Below are positions 36,855 through 48,057 of a DNA stretch of 64,000 nt, in pieces. The DNA comes from Phytobacter ursingii (GTDB taxonomy: Bacteria; Pseudomonadota; Gammaproteobacteria; Enterobacterales; Enterobacteriaceae), in assembly GCA_901456055.1 (NCBI GenBank), contig CABDWT010000017.1, positions 95,390 to 159,389 of the forward strand. Direction: 5' to 3'. A program made the position numbers and the translations under genes. The first letter of the stretch is position 1. Each line of letters begins with the position of its first letter. The notes below the pieces were generated by a model. That model was not told where the DNA came from, did no database searches, and saw only the letters and a program-made list of their open reading frames with translations.

Positions 36855-39152
36855 ATGAAATTCAAAACTGCCATAAAACCCTATCGCGCCGCTGCCGGTG
36901 GATTAGGTTCTCTTGAAGCAACCACCCGCTTCGTTTTCGACAGCAAAAATGCCCTTAAAAACTTGCGCAACCTGCTGCGTATGAATAAAGCCCGTGGCTT
37001 TGACTGCCCCGGTTGTGCCTGGGGCGATGACAACAAAAGCACCTTTAGTTTCTGCGAAAACGGCGCGAAAGCGGTGACCTGGGAGGCAACACGCCGCCAG
37101 ATTGACGCCAGCTTTTTTGCGCAACACAGCGTAAGCGCCCTCAACCGTCAGAGCGCCTATTTTCTGGAGTATCAGGGCCGACTCACGGAACCGTTGCGCT
37201 ATAACCCGCACACCGATCGCTACGAACCCGTGAGCTGGGATGATGCATTTGCCCTGATTGGACGCCATATTCGCGAAATGGATCACCCGAACCAGATGGA
37301 ACTTTACACCTCGGGTCGCGCCAGTAATGAAGCGTCGTATCTTTACCAGTTGTTTGGTCGCATGGTCGGCACTAACAACTTCCCCGATTGTTCGAACATG
37401 TGCCACGAGGCCAGCGGCGCAGGGCTGAAACGCAGTATTGGCGTCGGTAAAGGCACTATTCATCTCACCGATTTTGAACAGGCCGATGCGATTTTCGTCT
37501 TTGGGCAGAACCCAGGCACTAACCATCCGCGTATGCTCCACAGCCTGCGCCACGCTGCCGATCGCGGCGCGCGTATCGTCACCTTTAATACCCTGCGCGA
37601 ACGGGGGCTGGAACGTTTTGCCGACCCGCAAAAACCGCTGGAGGTCGTCACCTCCAGGGCTGGCGCAATCAGTTCGGCCTATTACCAGCCGAATCTGGGG
37701 GGTGATATGGCCGCCGTGCGTGGGATGGCGAAAGCGTTGCTGGAAACGCATCGCCAGCGCCTGGCAAACGGGGAAGCCGGTATCTTCGATGATGCGTTTA
37801 TCGCCCAACACACCACGGGTATCGAGGCCTGGTTTGCGCAAATCGATGCCGCGTCCTGGCAGTCTATTGAAGCGCAATCCGGTTTGAGTGAGCAGCAATT
37901 GCGTGACGCCGCCGCCGTCTGGCAAAGCGCCAGACGGGTCATATGTACCTGGGCTATGGGTATTACCCAGCATAAACATTCGCTGGATACGGTACGTGAA
38001 ATCGTCAATTTGCAGTTGCTCGGCGGTCATCTGGGTAAACCGGGCGCGGGGCTCTGCCCGGTGCGCGGACACAGTAATGTGCAGGGTAACCGGACAATGG
38101 GGATTGATGAAAAACCTCCCGCCGCCCTGCTCGACAGCCTGGCACGTCATTTTGGTTTCGAACCACCGCGCACCCCGGGACATCATACCGTGGCCGCCAT
38201 TCAGGCTATGTTGCGTGATGAAGTGAAAGTCCTCATTACGCTTGGCGGTAATCTTGCCGCCGCCGCGCCGGACACCACACTGACCCGCGAGGCTTTGAAA
38301 CGTTGCGGTTTGACCGTGCATATCAGTACCAAACTCAACCGTACCCATTTGATGCCGGGTGCGCAGTCGCTCATTTTACCGACCCTGGGACGTACCGAAG
38401 AGGACATGCAGGCGACAGGTCGTCAGTTCGTGACCGTCGAAGACTCATTTAGCATGGTTCATGCCTCAGAAGGTATCGGTAAGCCGCTGGCAGAAACGCA
38501 AAAATCGGAAACCGCGATCGTTGCCGGTATCGCCCACGCGGTACTGGGAAACAGCAAGCTGGACTGGCTGGCCTTAGCCGATGATTACAACCTGATTCGC
38601 GATCATATCGCCGCCACTATTCCCGGCTTCAACAACTTTAATGCTCGCTGCGAAGAGCCCGGTGGTTTCTGGCTGGGAAATAGTGCGGCATCACTCACCT
38701 TTGCAACGCCGTCCGGTAAAGCAGAGTTCAGCAGCGCACCGCTGCCAGATGCCGTCTGCCCGGAGATCAGCGCGCCATTTGTGTTACAGACATTACGTTC
38801 GCACGATCAGTACAACACGACGATTTACGGTCTGGATGACCGCTATCGTGGTGTTTATGGGCAACGCGACGTCCTGTTTATGCATCCGGACGATATCCTG
38901 GCACTGGGGCTGAGCGACGGCGACCGCGTCGATATCACCACCCTGGCGACCGACGGCATTACCCGTCAGGTTACAGGGTTCCGTCTCGTTGCATACGCCA
39001 TCCCCCGCGGTAATCTTGCGGCCTATTATCCGGAAACGAATCCACTGGTCCCCCTTACCCGCTACGGTGACGGTACCGGAACACCGACCTCTAAATCCAT
39101 TCCTGTGACGATTACCCCCTCGCGAAGTGTCGATACGCAGCGTATCGCCTGA
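36855..39152 (+). CDS. YdeP-type molybdopterin oxidoreductase
   Basis: A 765-residue molybdopterin protein of the FdhF-like family closest to E. coli YdeP (759), which is associated with acid resistance. It opens AAGGLGSL and has CPGCAW (Cys51, Cys54) with Cys67, short of a standard four-Cys ferredoxin loop. In NFPDCSNMCHEAS the Cys183 stands where formate dehydrogenase H has selenocysteine. The C-terminal MopB-binding domain (RSHDQYNTTIYGLDDRYRG) is present. No signal peptide, so cytoplasmic. Substrate unknown. It follows ydcI and ends with a hairpin at 39159. Confidence 0.9.
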   Translation: MKFKTAIKPYRAAAGGLGSLEATTRFVFDSKNALKNLRNLLRMNKARGFDCPGCAWGDDNKSTFSFCENGAKAVTWEATRRQIDASFFAQHSVSALNRQSAYFLEYQGRLTEPLRYNPHTDRYEPVSWDDAFALIGRHIREMDHPNQMELYTSGRASNEASYLYQLFGRMVGTNNFPDCSNMCHEASGAGLKRSIGVGKGTIHLTDFEQADAIFVFGQNPGTNHPRMLHSLRHAADRGARIVTFNTLRERGLERFADPQKPLEVVTSRAGAISSAYYQPNLGGDMAAVRGMAKALLETHRQRLANGEAGIFDDAFIAQHTTGIEAWFAQIDAASWQSIEAQSGLSEQQLRDAAAVWQSARRVICTWAMGITQHKHSLDTVREIVNLQLLGGHLGKPGAGLCPVRGHSNVQGNRTMGIDEKPPAALLDSLARHFGFEPPRTPGHHTVAAIQAMLRDEVKVLITLGGNLAAAAPDTTLTREALKRCGLTVHISTKLNRTHLMPGAQSLILPTLGRTEEDMQATGRQFVTVEDSFSMVHASEGIGKPLAETQKSETAIVAGIAHAVLGNSKLDWLALADDYNLIRDHIAATIPGFNNFNARCEEPGGFWLGNSAASLTFATPSGKAEFSSAPLPDAVCPEISAPFVLQTLRSHDQYNTTIYGLDDRYRGVYGQRDVLFMHPDDILALGLSDGDRVDITTLATDGITRQVTGFRLVAYAIPRGNLAAYYPETNPLVPLTRYGDGTGTPTSKSIPVTITPSRSVDTQRIA

Positions 39153-39158
39153 TCAAGC

Positions 39159-39177
39159 GGCCCGCCATGCGCGGGCC
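39159..39177 (+). terminator. Hairpin after the YdeP-type gene
   Basis: GGCCCGC / GCGGGCC with a five-base loop, six bases past the stop. The T-tract is poor (AGTTCTC), so termination is probable but not certain. Confidence 0.5.
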
Positions 39178-39408
39178 AGTTCTCAAATAATGCGATCTAA
39201 TTTTTTAACAATTGCGTCAAGTAATTTAACAGATTTATCATATTCGCAAATTCACCAAATGGTTCGTTTCCCATATAAACAGTGAGTTTTTCCACGCGGA
39301 TACCCTCAATAACATCTGCAATAAAATGATAACCCCCTAATACCGTTATCCATTTGGTACATATGCACCATTACGTATCGGATAATCGGTGTGTTAAAGG
39401 AGATGGAA

Positions 39409-41793
39409 ATGGCACCTGGCAGTAGCACCCCACGCAGGTTGGTTACCCTTCTGCGCTGGCTCCTCGCCATTCTGATGCTCGTCATCGGTCTGGCAATCGG
39501 CATTCCTGGCATCAAACTCATCACGTTAGGCGGCAGCGTCTGGTTTGCCACGATGGGTATCGTGATGCTGATTGCCGCGATACTTATTCTACGAAATCGT
39601 CCCGGCGGCATCATTCTGTATGCACTGGGCTTTATCGCGTCCATCATTTGGGCAATTTACGATGCCGGATGGGCGTTCTGGCCTCTGTTCTCACGCTTGT
39701 TTACCTTCGCCGTTCTGGCATTTCTGGCTGCCCTGCTGTGGCCTTTTATGCGCGCACAACAATCGGTAAAACCGGTTAACAAATCTGCGTTCGGCGTTGC
39801 GGCAATCCTCGCGGTTGTGCTTCTGACCAGCGTTGGTGGGATGTTTAAAACCTGGAATGTGATCGCCCCGACCGAATCCGTTACCGTCAAAGCGGTTCAG
39901 TCGGGCAGCGAACAGCATGACTGGAAGCACTGGGGCAATACCACCCACGGCGATCGTTTTGCCGCGCTTGACCAGATCAACAAACAAAATGTCGATAAGC
40001 TGCAAGTCGCCTGGGTTGCACACACCGGGGATATCCCGCAAAGCAATGGCTCTGGCGCGGAAGATCAGAACACACCGCTGCAGATTGGCGACACGCTGTA
40101 TGTCTGTACCCCGTACAGTAAAGTACTGGCGCTGGACGTCGATTCCGGTAAAGAGAAATGGCGTTATGACGCGAAAGCGACAGCACCAAACTGGCAGCGC
40201 TGCCGTGGCTTAGGGTATTACGAAGAGCCGCATACCGCTGTCACTCCTGCCGTACAGGCACAACCTGCAACATGCGAACGCCGCCTGTTCCTGCCCACTA
40301 CCGATGCACGTCTGGTGGCAATCAATGCCGATAACGGCCAACCGTGCGCAGACTTCGGTGATAACGGCACCGTTGATTTGAGTGTCGGCATGGGTGAAAT
40401 CAAACCCGGTTACTACCAGCAAACGTCCACACCGCTGGTTGCGGGGAATATCGTTGTGGTCGGTGGTCGTGTGGCGGATAACTTCTCCACCGACGAACCA
40501 CCGGGCGTTGTCCGTGCCTATGATGTCCACACCGGCAAACTGGCGTGGGCGTGGGATCCTGGCAACCCGGATCGGAAAGGCCTGCCGCCAGAAGGTCAAA
40601 CCTACACGCGCGGTACGCCGAACGTCTGGTCGGCAATGTCTTATGACGCGAAACTGAATCTGATCTATCTGCCGACAGGTAACGCCACGCCAGATTTCTG
40701 GGCGGGTGAACGTACCGCGCTGGATGATAAGTACAGCTCATCCATTGTGGCGGTGGACGCAACAACCGGTGACGTACGCTGGCATTTCCAGACCACTCAC
40801 CACGACCTGTGGGATTTCGACTTACCGTCACAGCCGCTGTTGTATGACTTACCTGACGGCAAAGGCGGCACCACGCCGGTGCTGGTGCAGACCAGCAAAC
40901 AGGGCATGATCTTCATGCTCAATCGCGAAACCGGTGAGCCGGTGGCGAAGGTAGAGGAACGCCCGGTTCCAGCCGGTAATGTGAAAGGCGAACGCTATTC
41001 CCCTACCCAGCCGTACTCGGTGGGCATGCCGATGATCGGTAATGAAACCCTGAAAGAGTCCGACATGTGGGGTGCGACGCCTGTCGATCTGCTGATGTGC
41101 CGTATCGCCTTTAAAGGCATGCGCCATCAGGGGGTTTACACCCCACCGGGCCTCGATCGCGCATTGCAGTTCCCGGGTTCGCTGGGTGGCATGAACTGGG
41201 GCAGCGTTTCCGTTGACCCGACCAACAACCTGATGTTCGTCAACGATATGCGGCTGGGACTGGCAAACTACATGGTGCCACGTGAAAACGTCGCCAAAAA
41301 CGCCAGTGGGATTGAGATGGGTATCGTCCCGATGGATGGCACGCCGTTTGGCGCAATGCGCGAACGCTTCCTGTCGCCGCTGGGTATTCCTTGTCAGAAA
41401 CCGCCGTTCGGAACCATGTCTGCTGTCGACCTGACTTCCGGGAAAATAGTGTGGCAGGTTCCCGTGGGCACCGTTCAGGACACCGGCCCGCTGGGTATTC
41501 GCATGCATATGCCGATTCCGGTCGGTATGCCGACACTGGGCGCATCGCTATCCACCCAGTCTGGTCTGCTGTTTTTTGCCGGTACCCAGGATTTCTATCT
41601 GCGCGCGTTTGATACGGCAACCGGTAAAGAGATATGGAAAGATCGTCTGCCGGTAGGAAGCCAGTCTGGCCCGATGACGTATGTTTCGCCGAAAACGGGC
41701 AAACAGTACATCGTCATCAATGCGGGTGGCGCCCGTCAGTCACCGGACCGTGGTGATTATATTATTGCTTATGCGTTGCCGGATCAGCCGTAA
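39409..41793 (+). CDS. PQQ-dependent membrane dehydrogenase, Gcd/QuiA family
   Basis: A 794-residue quinoprotein. Residues 1-150 hold five hydrophobic helices, and the rest is an eight-bladed PQQ propeller in the periplasm (WAHTGD, HHDLWDFDLPSQPLL, DMWGATPVDLL). It oxidises sugars or quinate-type polyols and passes electrons to ubiquinone. It resembles Gcd (glucose dehydrogenase, 796) but differs clearly in sequence, so glucose is not assured; the family includes quinate/shikimate dehydrogenases. AAAGGAG lies six bases before ATG 39409, excluding GTG 39391. No PQQ synthesis gene is in the window. A terminator follows. Confidence 0.88.
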   Translation: MAPGSSTPRRLVTLLRWLLAILMLVIGLAIGIPGIKLITLGGSVWFATMGIVMLIAAILILRNRPGGIILYALGFIASIIWAIYDAGWAFWPLFSRLFTFAVLAFLAALLWPFMRAQQSVKPVNKSAFGVAAILAVVLLTSVGGMFKTWNVIAPTESVTVKAVQSGSEQHDWKHWGNTTHGDRFAALDQINKQNVDKLQVAWVAHTGDIPQSNGSGAEDQNTPLQIGDTLYVCTPYSKVLALDVDSGKEKWRYDAKATAPNWQRCRGLGYYEEPHTAVTPAVQAQPATCERRLFLPTTDARLVAINADNGQPCADFGDNGTVDLSVGMGEIKPGYYQQTSTPLVAGNIVVVGGRVADNFSTDEPPGVVRAYDVHTGKLAWAWDPGNPDRKGLPPEGQTYTRGTPNVWSAMSYDAKLNLIYLPTGNATPDFWAGERTALDDKYSSSIVAVDATTGDVRWHFQTTHHDLWDFDLPSQPLLYDLPDGKGGTTPVLVQTSKQGMIFMLNRETGEPVAKVEERPVPAGNVKGERYSPTQPYSVGMPMIGNETLKESDMWGATPVDLLMCRIAFKGMRHQGVYTPPGLDRALQFPGSLGGMNWGSVSVDPTNNLMFVNDMRLGLANYMVPRENVAKNASGIEMGIVPMDGTPFGAMRERFLSPLGIPCQKPPFGTMSAVDLTSGKIVWQVPVGTVQDTGPLGIRMHMPIPVGMPTLGASLSTQSGLLFFAGTQDFYLRAFDTATGKEIWKDRLPVGSQSGPMTYVSPKTGKQYIVINAGGARQSPDRGDYIIAYALPDQP

Positions 41794-41812
41794 ACCGGGG
41801 CGCGTTATCAAC

Positions 41813-41836
41813 AAACCCGCCGCCATGGCGGGTTTT
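41813..41836. terminator. Bidirectional terminator, PQQ dehydrogenase / hicB
   Basis: AAACCCGCC / GGCGGGTTT with a five-base loop and a T-tract, 20 bases past the dehydrogenase stop and touching the hicB stop. Confidence 0.85.
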
Positions 41837-42263
41837 AAGCTATTTGTATTTCAACCTGAATTTTTCGGCCCAATTGCGCAAGGGCGAATTCAACTTTCTC
41901 AACTTTTGACGAATGTTCTACATCTAACAGACGATCGACCTGCGGTGCGTTCACGCCCAATCGTCGAGCGAGGTCGGCTTTACGCGTTCCCGTCTCAATC
42001 ATCGCGTTATAGAGCGCAGCCTTCATTGCAACCAGTACCGGAATGATCACAATACGCTCATCCTCTCTGGCGGGAGTCGCCACCGGAACCGGACGGCGCA
42101 TATCCATTTCCAGTGAAATAGCGGTAACGATCCCATCTTCAGCCTCAAGGAGTGCCTCTTCGGGCGTATCACCTACCGAGTGCATTAAAGGTAAATCGCG
42201 ACAGGACACCTCATAAACTCGCGTTTCTGCATCCTGAGTTAACTTCACAGCATAATTGAACAT
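41835..42263 (-). CDS. hicB: HicB-family antitoxin
   Basis: A 142-residue antitoxin: an N-terminal partial RNase H-like HicB domain (residues 1-70, FNYAVKLTQDAET...TPEEALLEAEDGI) and a C-terminal helix-turn-helix (about 90-135, RKADLARRLGVNAPQVDRLLD). It should bind HicA and repress the pair's promoter. It starts 11 bases after hicA. E. coli K-12 carries hicAB in this general chromosomal region. Intact. Confidence 0.92.
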   Translation of the reverse strand: MFNYAVKLTQDAETRVYEVSCRDLPLMHSVGDTPEEALLEAEDGIVTAISLEMDMRRPVPVATPAREDERIVIIPVLVAMKAALYNAMIETGTRKADLARRLGVNAPQVDRLLDVEHSSKVEKVEFALAQLGRKIQVEIQIA

Positions 42264-42274
42264 ATTTTCACCTT

Positions 42275-42457
42275 TTAAAGCCCAAGATCTTTGATTATCT
42301 TTTTTCTTGTGCCTTCTGGCATCTCCTTTGCACCATGGTCTGGAAAAATGGACTGTCTGTCGTCTAAATAGACTTTAAAATGACTGCTGCCGCGGCGATG
42401 TTTCTGCAATATAGCTCCCTGCTCTAACAACCACCGTCTGAACTCACTGTATTTCAT
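42275..42457 (-). CDS. hicA: HicA-family mRNA-interferase toxin
   Basis: A 60-residue toxin with the double-stranded RNA-binding-like fold of HicA. The catalytic His is in RRGSSHFKVYL (His26), and FPDHGAKEMPEGT is the second conserved block. HicA cleaves mRNAs and stops translation until neutralised by HicB. GGAGG lies seven bases before the ATG at 42457. It is the first gene of the hicAB pair. Intact and presumably active. Confidence 0.92.
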   Translation of the reverse strand: MKYSEFRRWLLEQGAILQKHRRGSSHFKVYLDDRQSIFPDHGAKEMPEGTRKKIIKDLGL

Positions 42458-42590
42458 CCGGTTCCCTCCGTTGAACCCATGGCAATACTATCAATTGTGC
42501 ATATAAAAACAACATTAATGGTGTGTTTCTGCGGGGTATTTCGATGAATGATGAATACAGTGGCGTAGTTTCTTTAGAGGCGTTGTAAGA

Positions 42591-42610
42591 AGGGCCGCAT
42601 TAGCGGCCCT
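42591..42610. terminator. Terminator of trg
   Basis: AGGGCCGC / GCGGCCCT with an ATTA loop, seven bases past the trg stop on the minus strand and followed there by TTCTTAC. Confidence 0.7.
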
Positions 42611-42616
42611 ATACCA

Positions 42617-44314
42617 TCAGAACGTTTCCCAGTTCTCGCTGCCATGTGCCATAGCAGGACGCTGAGTACCGACGGGCTTCTGCGGGGTTGATGAGGATTT
42701 CGCCGGACGACTTGTACCACTGGCATGCACCCGGAACGCACCCACCGCTTCGGTAAGACGCGCGGCCTGCTCTTCCAGAGAGGTAGCCGCTGCTGTTGCT
42801 TCTTCCACGAGGGAGGCGTTCTGCTGGGTGACATTATCCATCTCGGTGATAGCCTGGCTAACCTGAGTAATACCTTTGCTCTGCTCATCCGACGCGGCGG
42901 CAATTTCCAGCATGATATCGGTAACGCGTTTTACCGCCGTCACGATCTCATCCATGGTTTCACCGGCGGCCACGACTTCGCTGGAGCCTTTATCAATCAA
43001 ACTCACTGAGTCGCTGATTAACGCTTCAATCTCTTTCGCTGCCTGCGCACTGCGGCTTGCCAGCGTACGGACTTCGCTGGCTACCACCGCAAAACCACGG
43101 CCTTGCTCACCGGCGCGCGCGGCTTCAACTGCGGCGTTCAGCGCCAGAATGTTTGTCTGGAAGGCAATACTGTTAATCACCGCGGTAATTTCGGAAATTT
43201 TCTTCGAGCTGGACGTAATATTGCCCATGGTCTGTACCACACCATCAACAATCTCACCGCCTTTGGTCGCTTTACCGGAAGCATCACGCGCCAGGTTGCT
43301 GGCATGATGCGCATTGTCCGCATTCTGTTTCACGGTCGCGGTAAGCTCTTCCATACTGGCTGCGGTCTGCTCAATCGCTGCGGCCTGCTGCTCAGTACGT
43401 GAAGAAAGATCGGTATTTCCTGCAGAGATCTCGCTGGTTCCGCGATAAATTTCCTCAGCGCCATCACGCACGGTGGTCACGGTTTTCACCAGGGATCGCT
43501 GCATCAATTGCAAATCGTTGGTCAGGCGGCCAATCTCACTGCGACCAGTGACTTCCTCAGGTACAGTCAGGTCACCGCCCGCAATATGTTCAATACGTCT
43601 GGCAGCACGCTGCAGCGGATTGATCACCACACGACGCAATACGGTAAAGGTAATGACCGTTAAGAACAGCGCGACGGCAAATGCGCCCGCCATAAAGATC
43701 AGCCCCAGTTGGGTGCGCTGGTGTGCTTGTTCACCCAGGCGATTCGCGCGATCGCTACGAATCTGAATCGCTTTAAGCAGGTATTCATTGAATGCGCTGT
43801 CTAAAACACGCGCCTGCTCATTTTCGTGGTTGATGATGGCTTCAAACATGCCGTTTTTGGCATATTTCAGCATCGGCTGCATGCCGTCGAAATAGGCGTT
43901 AAAGCGGGTGGTCAGTTCGCCATCGAGCGCTAAATCTTCCGGCGTTTTAACCGCACGGGCCATATAGGTATTAAAGCCCTCCTGTGCCTGCTTGATACGT
44001 TTTTCCGCATCTGCAATGTTCTTTCTCATATCATCCATTTCGGCAATGCGGCTGGCCGCCCCGGCATGGATCAGGCTGATACGCGCTATACGTAAGTTAT
44101 TGGAACTGTTAGATAACCCCATACGAACCTGGATTTCTTGCGTCACATCCTGCTGGTCTCTGTCAGCCTGCATCAAGAAATACCCTGCTAACCCGGAACT
44201 CAACGCAAATAACAGCAATATGCCACTCAGGATAGCGGAAAATAGGGGAACCAATCGAATATTGTGCATAAATCCAATGCCTTGCTGTCTGTGCATCGCT
44301 GCTGTGTTATCCAT
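42617..44314 (-). CDS. trg: Ribose/galactose chemoreceptor Trg, with NWETF tail
   Basis: A 565-residue transmembrane chemoreceptor clearly orthologous to Trg ([34 protein letters not shown]). Trg senses ribose- and galactose-binding proteins in the periplasm. Spans lie at about 22-45 and 205-228, followed by HAMP and the signalling hairpin (tip [20 protein letters not shown]). Odd feature: the last residues are SENWETF. NWETF is the CheR/CheB docking pentapeptide of Tsr and Tar, while E. coli Trg lacks it. A FliA-like promoter lies at 44366. An in-frame Met at residue 7 is an alternative start. Confidence 0.93.
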   Translation of the reverse strand: MDNTAAMHRQQGIGFMHNIRLVPLFSAILSGILLLFALSSGLAGYFLMQADRDQQDVTQEIQVRMGLSNSSNNLRIARISLIHAGAASRIAEMDDMRKNIADAEKRIKQAQEGFNTYMARAVKTPEDLALDGELTTRFNAYFDGMQPMLKYAKNGMFEAIINHENEQARVLDSAFNEYLLKAIQIRSDRANRLGEQAHQRTQLGLIFMAGAFAVALFLTVITFTVLRRVVINPLQRAARRIEHIAGGDLTVPEEVTGRSEIGRLTNDLQLMQRSLVKTVTTVRDGAEEIYRGTSEISAGNTDLSSRTEQQAAAIEQTAASMEELTATVKQNADNAHHASNLARDASGKATKGGEIVDGVVQTMGNITSSSKKISEITAVINSIAFQTNILALNAAVEAARAGEQGRGFAVVASEVRTLASRSAQAAKEIEALISDSVSLIDKGSSEVVAAGETMDEIVTAVKRVTDIMLEIAAASDEQSKGITQVSQAITEMDNVTQQNASLVEEATAAATSLEEQAARLTEAVGAFRVHASGTSRPAKSSSTPQKPVGTQRPAMAHGSENWETF

Positions 44315-44365
44315 GGCTATCGACTCTCTTTTGTATAAGATGCGTAAAACACGCCTGTCAGAAAG

Positions 44366-44392
44366 GTATCGGCAATTGTGGGATTTATGTTA
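44366..44392 (-). promoter_or_regulatory. FliA-like promoter of trg
   Basis: On the minus strand TAAC, 15 bases, GCCGATAC. Spacer length is exact, with one mismatch in each box to TAAA and GCCGATAA. The start site would lie about 40 bases before the trg ATG. Confidence 0.5.
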
Positions 44393-44468
44393 AGGGGAAA
44401 AATGTCAGGCGGGTCACAGATTTAGACATTGAAAATGCCAGCGGCTTAACCGCTGGCCAGTGGTTTAC

Positions 44469-45895
<1,427 letters not shown>

Positions 45896-45908
45896 AACCA
45901 CTCCTTAT

Positions 45909-45930
45909 ATACTATAGGGGGGTATGGTAC
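45909..45930. promoter_or_regulatory. FrmR operator
   Basis: ATACTATA, six G, TATGGTA: an A/T-flanked G-tract, the type-1 operator shape of CsoR/RcnR repressors and close to the frm operator of E. coli as I recall. It lies 14 bases upstream of the frmR start. Confidence 0.75.
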
Positions 45931-46351
45931 ATGATTTAGAATCTTGCTGCAAAATTAATGTGTTGTGGAAAATTTTAAAAATCCAGCACCGGGATAGCGC
46001 ACACGTATCTATGAGACACCGTTAAGTATATTCTGCCGCCCTTCCCTCTGACCTGATAATTAATCTGAGTCCCACTTATAACGTCATCTTTAGAAAACAT
46101 TTTTGCGCTAAATATTTACGCATCCCATCCAGACAAAATATATCTTGTGAAATTAGCATATGTATGCATCAAGAATTAACAATGATATATCCAACTGCCG
46201 AGTTTAGCTATGCTATTTCTTAATGTAGACTCACTAAATAATATCACCCCGCAATATTCATAATTATCGTATTTTAAAATCTCATCTTCATCCCAACTTA
46301 TTGATATATCGCAACCTATAATAATCAAGGTATTTATTTCTCTCGGCAATA
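45931..46351. other. AT-rich spacer upstream of the CHASE3 receptor
   Basis: Very AT-rich spacer between the divergent frmR and receptor genes. Apart from the frmR promoter end and the FliA-like promoter at 46352, I see no gene or repeat. TTGATATATCGCAA near 46300 is only half an FNR box. Confidence 0.4.
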
Positions 46352-46378
46352 TAAATTAATGAACCATTATGACGATAA
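46352..46378 (+). promoter_or_regulatory. FliA-like promoter of the CHASE3 receptor
   Basis: TAAA at 46352-46355, 15 bases, GACGATAA at 46371-46378. Exact -35 and spacer, one mismatch in the -10. It overlaps the upstream in-frame ATG at 46369, which therefore cannot be the start; the ATG at 46441 fits. Confidence 0.7.
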
Positions 46379-46440
46379 TGGCTTCACTGCACATTTTCAC
46401 AATCGCAATATTTTGGGTTTTCACGCTGGAGCAGGACGAT

Positions 46441-47991
46441 ATGGTTAAGAATATGAACATCCGCAGGAAGTTAACATCGGCTTTTGGTTTGATTATTTTG
46501 GTTTTAATGGTGCTAAGCGGCGTATTTTATTATAATTTTGCGACCCTTATAACTGCAAACAACTGGAACATCCATACTTATCAAGTGATTGATGAAAACA
46601 GGGCATTGACACTAAGCCTGGTGAATATGGAAACCGGATTACGCGGTTTTGCGCTTACCGGGAAGGAGGAGATGCTGGAGCCGTATAACAACGGTCAGAA
46701 ATCATTTTCCAGCCACTGGGACGCGCTTAAAGAATTTACCGCCGACAATCCCGCCCAGCAAGCCCGTCTTAAACACCTGTCAGAACAGTATTCGCTATGG
46801 TTGCATGATGTAGCTGAGAGAATCATTAATAACCGCCGGGATGTATCGAATCAAAAGATGAGTGCCGATGACTTTAATGCCCGCTTTGAAGCGAATACAG
46901 GCAAAAGTCAGATGGACAGTATGCGGGGTATAATTGATGAGATGATTAATGCGGAAAGTGTATTACTGCACGTCAGGCAGGACACCGTGAAATCGACCGA
47001 GACGCAAACCCGATTTATTCTTGTTTTCGGCGCGATCCTGAGTGTGATTATTGCTGTAGCATTATGCGTTATTATCTCACGCATTATTACGACACCGTTG
47101 CAGATTGCAGTAAAAGCCGCAGAGGCAATTGCGCAAGGTGATTTAACGTCTTCCATTAAAGGGCATTCTCGTGATGAAACCGGACAACTGCTGAATGCGC
47201 TGGATGCCATGCAAATACAGTTGCGCTCCCTTGTTGAAAAAATTCAGGATTCAGCAGCCTCAATTGATGAGGCGGCCAGAGAGGTAGCAATCGGCAATAC
47301 GAATTTATCGAGCCGCACGGAGGAACAGGCCGCGTCGCTCATTGAGACCTCGGCCAGCATGGAACAATTGACAGTGACGGTACGCCAAAACTCTTCTAAC
47401 GCACAGAATGCCAGTACGCTTGCGGCCACTGCCTCGTCTGTCGCGGAGCGTGGCGGCAAGGTCGTGCAGAATGTCATTACTACAATGGGCTCTATTTCCG
47501 ACAGCTCGCAACACATCGTCGAGATCATCAGCACCATTGAAGGGATCGCCTTTCAGACAAATATCCTGGCATTAAACGCGGCTGTGGAAGCGGCAAGAGC
47601 GGGAGAGCAAGGCCGTGGTTTTGCTGTTGTCGCCAGTGAGGTTCGTGGTCTGGCCCAGCGAAGCGCGACCGCTGCAAAGGAGATAAAAGAGTTAATTGAA
47701 GCCTCAAGCGCCAAAGTATCGGAAGGCGCGACGCTGGTCGGTCAGGCTGGCTCCACGATGGATGAAATCCTGGCTTCCATTCATGAAGTCGCTGCATTGA
47801 TGACTGAAATCTCAACGGCGTCCGGAGAACAATCTACCGGTATTGAACATATCAGGGTGGCGGTGAACCAGATGGACGACGTGACGCAGCAAAACGCCGC
47901 GTTAGTTGAACAAGCCGCCGCTGCCGCAGCATCGCTGGAAGAACAGGCGTCAACATTGACGCAAACAGTTGGGACCTTCCGCGTGGTTTAG
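46441..47991 (+). CDS. CHASE3-type methyl-accepting chemotaxis protein
   Basis: A 516-residue chemoreceptor from the ATG at 46441. Spans at about 11-33 and 190-213 enclose a helical periplasmic CHASE3-like sensor ([20 protein letters not shown], the CHASE3 signature). HAMP follows at about 214-265 and the signalling hairpin has the tip [20 protein letters not shown]. There is no NWETF tail. A FliA-like promoter starts 89 bases upstream. No orthologue in E. coli K-12 comes to mind; the ligand is unknown. A strong terminator follows the stop. Confidence 0.9.
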   Translation: MVKNMNIRRKLTSAFGLIILVLMVLSGVFYYNFATLITANNWNIHTYQVIDENRALTLSLVNMETGLRGFALTGKEEMLEPYNNGQKSFSSHWDALKEFTADNPAQQARLKHLSEQYSLWLHDVAERIINNRRDVSNQKMSADDFNARFEANTGKSQMDSMRGIIDEMINAESVLLHVRQDTVKSTETQTRFILVFGAILSVIIAVALCVIISRIITTPLQIAVKAAEAIAQGDLTSSIKGHSRDETGQLLNALDAMQIQLRSLVEKIQDSAASIDEAAREVAIGNTNLSSRTEEQAASLIETSASMEQLTVTVRQNSSNAQNASTLAATASSVAERGGKVVQNVITTMGSISDSSQHIVEIISTIEGIAFQTNILALNAAVEAARAGEQGRGFAVVASEVRGLAQRSATAAKEIKELIEASSAKVSEGATLVGQAGSTMDEILASIHEVAALMTEISTASGEQSTGIEHIRVAVNQMDDVTQQNAALVEQAAAAAASLEEQASTLTQTVGTFRVV

Positions 47992-48000
47992 CCTCATCGT

Positions 48001-48035
48001 GCGCCGGGAGCCCTCTCCCGGCGCGCAATTTTTTT
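48001..48035 (+). terminator. Terminator of the CHASE3 receptor
   Basis: Perfect 10-base stem GCGCCGGGAG / CTCCCGGCGC, four-base loop, then GCAA and seven T. Confidence 0.9.
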
Positions 48036-48057
48036 CTGCCCCAGGCCTTCCAGATTT

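Noticed and set aside
37390-37420. Selenocysteine codon in the YdeP-type gene
   Set aside because: The codon at the equivalent position is TGC (Cys), and no in-frame TGA or SECIS-like hairpin is seen.
36903-38348. 481-codon open frame antisense to the YdeP-type gene
   Set aside because: It mirrors a well-supported molybdoprotein on the plus strand, has no family resemblance and no ribosome site; GC-rich antisense frames of this length are common.
46295-46315. FNR box before the CHASE3 receptor
   Set aside because: TTGATATATCGCAA keeps only one half-site; the second half is CGCAA and not ATCAA.
46369-46440. Upstream start of the CHASE3 receptor
   Set aside because: The ATG at 46369 lies within the FliA-like promoter; the ATG at 46441 has a ribosome site and gives a normal N-terminus.
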